Assembly (NCBI GenBank): GCA_964474415.1
Contig: CAYYSO010000024.1
Coordinates: forward strand, 1-21,443
Length of the DNA stretch: 21,443 nt
Direction of reading: 5' to 3'
DNA from: Methylomarinum sp964474415
GTDB lineage: Bacteria; Pseudomonadota; Gammaproteobacteria; Methylococcales; Methylomonadaceae
Positions within the stretch are counted from its first letter, which is position 1. Each line of letters opens with the position of its first letter. Below the pieces are notes generated by a model. It saw only the letters and a program-made list of their open reading frames with translations. It had not been told where the DNA came from and made no database searches. The position numbers and the translations under genes are program-made. Of the stretch, positions 21,019 through 21,443 are shown piece by piece.

Positions 21019-21443
21019 ATGAACCGGTTCATGATGCTTCTTTTTCACCTTTGGCTGTTTGCTTCTCGTGTGGACAATACACAACAAGACAGAGATATTG
21101 CTGTAAAGACGCCTTTCATAAAGCTGGTAATACTAAATATCTTTCTGGGCAGTATTTTATCCCCCACAGCGCTGGCACAACCACAACCTTCACATTTGCT
21201 GTGTTTTTACAGTCCGGAAACAAATATCAATCATTATGCTTCTTTAAAAACAGAATTTGATACTTATCTTTCTGTCTTTGGGAACTATCATTTTCAACCT
21301 TTTGCAGATCGAACTGCCTTTGAACGCTTTATTTCGAAGGAAAAGAGCGCTGTATTTATGATGTCCAGCGCACATTATAAACGCATACTAAAGTCATTCC
21401 CCATCCATGCTGTATTGATAGGAATCTCATCGGGAAAGGCAAC
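21019..21443 (+). CDS. PhnD-like periplasmic substrate-binding protein (5' part)
   Basis: The frame is open from the ATG at 21019 to the window end (141 codons) and so is truncated at its 3' end. A signal peptide is clear (IKLVILNIFLGSILSPTALA, cleaved before QPQPS), but the ATG at 21019 puts about 35 residues ahead of it. GTG at 21070 or a later codon may be the real start, and no good ribosome-binding site helps decide. The mature part (FYSPETNINHYASLKTEF, FGNYHFQPFADRTAFERF, SAVFMMSSAHYKRIL) resembles the first lobe of phosphate/phosphonate-type (PhnD) binding proteins, where a ligand-binding lobe is followed by a D/S-x-x-HY segment. Such orphan PhnD-like proteins also serve as sensors. 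Family call is moderate. Confidence 0.6.
   Translation, partial: MNRFMMLLFHLWLFASRVDNTQQDRDIAVKTPFIKLVILNIFLGSILSPTALAQPQPSHLLCFYSPETNINHYASLKTEFDTYLSVFGNYHFQPFADRTAFERFISKEKSAVFMMSSAHYKRILKSFPIHAVLIGISSGKA

Noticed and set aside
20875..21260. Short ORFs at 20875-21087 minus and 21051-21260 plus
   Set aside because: They overlap the PhnD-like coding region, which has a signal peptide and family-like sequence and stays open to the window end.

Overview
The window is about 21.4 kb of bacterial chromosome with modest GC content. It looks gammaproteobacterial. HflD, a TIGR02647 protein, and DUF2956-, DUF3301- and DUF3530-type proteins are families I know mainly from Gammaproteobacteria. The mix of polysaccharide, copper-export and second-messenger genes would suit Methylococcales (methanotrophs), but no pMMO or other diagnostic gene is present, so that placement is inference.

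Layout. At 1-4280 lies a surface-polysaccharide-like patch: the tail of an unknown gene, an orphan secreted/C-tail-anchored protein, a convergent Wzz-type chain-length regulator with an unexpected C-terminal domain, and a divergent FGE-fold (sulfatase-modifying-factor type) protein. A tRNA-Ser(GGA) with its own promoter and terminator follows, then a repeat-rich spacer, then a TIGR01777 epimerase-like gene. At 6001-8518 on the minus strand is a copper pair, copZ-copA. At 8656-10926 on the plus strand are an EAL-HDOD regulator, a periplasmic rhodanese and hflD. At 11042-15003 a GldA/GldF/GldG-like ABC exporter runs straight into mutM as an overlapping operon. At 15025-18608 on the minus strand lie an HsbR-like pseudo-receiver/PP2C/ATPase regulator and four small conserved genes, followed by a membrane-anchored cold-shock protein. 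From 19063 on the sequence is sparse: weak opposed ORFs, a small membrane-anchored protein preceded by a possible 36-codon ORF under a strong leader stem-loop, a foldback MITE, and the 5' part of a PhnD-like periplasmic binding protein running off the end.

The most unusual content is: (1) a Wzz/GNVR polysaccharide co-polymerase whose C-terminus resembles a degenerate tyrosine recombinase instead of a BY-kinase; (2) a dispersed repeat made of a CCTACA-N4-TGTAGG hairpin followed by a second hairpin whose 8-bp stem covaries while a 9-nt GCAGGA-type loop stays constant, in three copies; (3) a fourth copy of the first hairpin sitting in frame inside the receiver domain of a signalling gene, where it matches the CsrA/RsmA binding consensus closely; and (4) a 154-bp near-perfect foldback element with a TTA duplication. 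All family assignments come from reading motifs by eye; no database was searched.
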